This document shows, in pieces, positions 6,497 to 8,266 of a stretch of 8,266 bases of DNA. The notes under the pieces were generated by a model. The model was given only the letters and a program-made list of their open reading frames with translations. It did not search any database and was not told the DNA's origin. This DNA comes from JAVXAG01 sp036660615 (GTDB lineage: Bacteria; Bacillota; Clostridia; Peptostreptococcales; Anaerovoracaceae), in NCBI GenBank assembly GCA_036660615.1, contig JAVXAG010000084.1, positions 1 through 8,266 of the forward strand, read 5' to 3'. The first letter of the stretch is position 1. Each line of letters begins with the position of its first letter. Made by a program: the position numbers and the translations under genes.

Positions 6497-7891
6497 TTGA
6501 ATAAAGGAATAATACACCAAATAATTGGGCCAGTCCTTGACATAAAATTTAAGCCTGAGGAAATGCCTGAATTATTAAATGCTATCCATGTTTATTATGA
6601 TGGACGAACAATTGTTGCGGAAGTAGCACAGCATATCGGTGACGATGTGGTTAGATGTGTTGCACTGTCTTCAACGGACGGACTTTCTAGAGGCATGGAA
6701 GCGCTAGATACAGGAGAACCTATCCAAGTTCCTGTTGGCAAGGAAGTTTTGGGAAGACTTTTCAATGTAATTGGTGAAACAATTGATGAAAAAGGGCCTG
6801 TTGGTACAGAGTTAAGAAGTTCTATTCACAGGGCAGCACCGTCCTTTGAGGATCAGGATACTACATCTCAAATCTTCGAAACGGGAATAAAGGTAATTGA
6901 CCTTATTGCGCCATATACTAGGGGCGGCAAGGTTGGACTTTTCGGTGGTGCAGGTGTTGGAAAAACTGTACTTATTCAGGAATTAATAAATAATATAGCT
7001 AAGGAACATGGCGGAATTTCAGTATTTGCCGGTGTCGGTGAGAGAACGAGGGAAGGAAACGACCTCTATAATGAAATGATTGAATCCGGCGTTATCGAAA
7101 AAACTGCAATGGTCTTTGGACAGATGAATGAACCACCTGGGGCTAGAATGAGGGTTGCTTTGACTGGCCTTACTATGGCAGAATATTTTAGGGATCAAGA
7201 GCACCAAAATGTGTTGTTATTCATTGACAATATCTTTAGGTTTACTCAAGCTGGCTCGGAAGTATCAGCGCTTTTAGGTCGTGTACCTTCTGCGGTTGGA
7301 TATCAACCAACTTTGGCAACGGAAATGGGCGCGCTACAAGAAAGAATTACTTCTACCAAAGATGGCTCAATCACTTCGGTACAAGCAATATATGTTCCGG
7401 CTGATGACTTGACTGACCCAGCACCAGCAACGGCTTTCGCTCACCTTGATGCTACGACAGTATTGTCTCGTGCAATAACTGAGCTTGGCATTTACCCTGC
7501 TGTTGACCCTCTTGAATCAACATCGAGGATAATGGATCCACTGATTGTTGGTGATGAGCATTATGACACTGCCAGAGGTGTTCAGGAAGTTTTGCAGAAG
7601 TACAAGGATTTACAGGATATCATCGCAATTCTGGGTATGGATGAACTATCAGAAGACGATAAATTGGTGGTTTCCAGAGCAAGAAAGATTCAAAGGTTCT
7701 TGTCTCAACCTTTTAGTGTTGCGGAACAGTTTACGGGTACGCCTGGCAGATACTTGCCGTTAAAGGACACTATTAGAAGCTTTAAGGAGATATTGGAAGG
7801 TAAACATGACCAAATACCAGAATCTATGTTTTTGTTTGCAGGAGGCATAGAGGAAGTTGTAGAAAGGTACGAAAAGAGCAATGACAAGTAA
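6497..7891 (+). CDS. atpD: ATP synthase F1 subunit beta (catalytic)
   Basis: Beta carries the catalytic sites for ATP synthesis and hydrolysis. The 464-residue product has the standard length. It has the N-terminal barrel starting GIIHQIIGPVLDIKF (4-18); Walker A GGAGVGKT (150-157) with Lys156; the catalytic Glu182 in GERTREGNDL; Walker B LLFIDNIFRF (240-249) with Asp244; and the alpha/beta signature PAVDPLESTSR (334-344). The C-terminal lever loop reads DELSEDD (382-388) instead of the classic DELSEED, a conservative change at the site that contacts gamma and epsilon. It starts with TTG, 12 nt after atpG. Its final 11 nt overlap atpC. Confidence 0.99.
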   Translation: MNKGIIHQIIGPVLDIKFKPEEMPELLNAIHVYYDGRTIVAEVAQHIGDDVVRCVALSSTDGLSRGMEALDTGEPIQVPVGKEVLGRLFNVIGETIDEKGPVGTELRSSIHRAAPSFEDQDTTSQIFETGIKVIDLIAPYTRGGKVGLFGGAGVGKTVLIQELINNIAKEHGGISVFAGVGERTREGNDLYNEMIESGVIEKTAMVFGQMNEPPGARMRVALTGLTMAEYFRDQEHQNVLLFIDNIFRFTQAGSEVSALLGRVPSAVGYQPTLATEMGALQERITSTKDGSITSVQAIYVPADDLTDPAPATAFAHLDATTVLSRAITELGIYPAVDPLESTSRIMDPLIVGDEHYDTARGVQEVLQKYKDLQDIIAILGMDELSEDDKLVVSRARKIQRFLSQPFSVAEQFTGTPGRYLPLKDTIRSFKEILEGKHDQIPESMFLFAGGIEEVVERYEKSNDK

Positions 7892-8147
7892 TAGCATATT
7901 ACTAGAAGTAATAACGCCTGCCGAGCTTTTTTATAAGGGGCAGGTAGAAATGTTAATTGTAAATACTTTAAACGGTCAAGAAGGTTTCATGGCAAATCAC
8001 GCATGGGCATGCAAACTTCTTGCTGATGGTAAGTTGCGCATAAAAGAAGCTGGTCAATCGACCTTTAGGGAAGCAAAACTAGTTGGTGGATACGTAGACA
8101 TCAAAGATGAGTTCTTAGTGTATGCCGACCACGCTGAATGGTTATAA
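7881..8147 (+). CDS. atpC: ATP synthase F1 subunit epsilon, short form without C-terminal helices
   Basis: Epsilon binds the foot of gamma and the c-ring. In most bacteria its C-terminal helical hairpin can also block rotation and inhibit hydrolysis. This product is only 88 residues, against about 130-140 in most bacteria. The N-terminal beta-sandwich is complete: LLEVITPAELFYKGQVEML (7-25), GFMANHA (35-41), KLRIK (51-55), KLVGGYVDIKDE (66-77). It ends ADHAEWL, exactly where relatives continue with an EW-x-EEID linker and the two helices. The stop is followed after 17 nt by a terminator, so no frameshifted remnant of the missing domain lies downstream. The ATG is inside the end of atpD with no strong binding site, so translation is probably coupled. 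A naturally short form is known in groups such as green sulfur bacteria; a recent nonsense mutation plus deletion is the alternative. Confidence 0.93.
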   Translation: MTSNSILLEVITPAELFYKGQVEMLIVNTLNGQEGFMANHAWACKLLADGKLRIKEAGQSTFREAKLVGGYVDIKDEFLVYADHAEWL

Positions 8148-8164
8148 CCAACATATAAACATAT

Positions 8165-8199
8165 AATAGTGATCATATTTACTTGGTCACTATTTTTTT
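8165..8199 (+). terminator. Rho-independent terminator of the atp operon
   Basis: AATAGTGATCA (8165-8175) pairs with TGGTCACTATT (8184-8194) in an 11-bp stem with one G-U pair and an 8-nt loop, followed by an unbroken T run (8193-8199). It starts 17 nt after the atpC stop. The left side lacks a long A run, so it is better suited to the + strand than to bidirectional use. Confidence 0.9.
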
Positions 8200-8266
8200 A
8201 TTCTCAAAAACAATTCTCGTTTATTCAAGGAAATTTTGGTCAGTAAGTAGATGATTATTTCCTCCT

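Noticed and set aside
8221..8266. Possible end of a convergent minus-strand gene (14 codons before TAA at 8223-8221) or start of a + strand gene at ATG 8251
   Set aside because: Too short to judge. There is no recognisable protein, and the + strand ATG lacks a good ribosome binding site. Sequence beyond the window is needed.

Overview
The window is an AT-rich bacterial chromosome segment (genes rich in ATA, AGA and AAA codons) with strong AGGAGG-type ribosome binding sites, short spacers and TTG starts. Together with a WalJ-like hydrolase gene, rlmH and an F-type ATP synthase operon of low-GC Gram-positive type, this points to an anaerobic member of the Firmicutes, most likely Clostridia. I infer this from style and protein character; no database comparison was possible.

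Layout, all on the + strand. (1) Positions 1-214: five 36-bp tandem repeats, clearly GC-richer than the rest. They form the end of a reading frame that enters from outside the window and encodes 12-residue repeats, with its stop at 212-214. (2) Positions 215-307: a short spacer with a strong sigma-A-type promoter (TTGTCA, 16 bp, extended TGCTATAAT) and a good ribosome binding site. (3) Positions 308-1610: walJ/yycJ (metallo-beta-lactamase fold) followed by rlmH (23S rRNA methyltransferase). (4) Positions 1666-8147: a complete F1Fo ATP synthase operon in the order atpI-B-E-F-H-A-G-D-C. (5) Positions 8165-8199: a rho-independent terminator closes the operon. The last 67 bases carry nothing I can assign.

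The nine atp genes encode the whole enzyme: Fo (a, c, b), F1 (delta, alpha, gamma, beta, epsilon) and the small membrane protein I. Several neighbours overlap (atpI/atpB by ATGA, atpF/atpH by 13 nt, atpA/atpG by TAATG, atpD/atpC by 11 nt), which suggests translational coupling. The c-ring gene stands alone with its own AGGAGG. No terminator is visible between walJ and atpC, so the promoter at 247-274 could feed the whole block, although an atp-specific promoter cannot be excluded.

Most of the window is ordinary housekeeping DNA and I do not see a new multi-gene system. Points worth a second look: the repeat-protein tail at the left edge; an epsilon subunit of only 88 residues that lacks the whole C-terminal helical domain; a c subunit with the Gln/Glu-Thr residues expected for Na+ coupling; and an unusual CGGLC segment in gamma.
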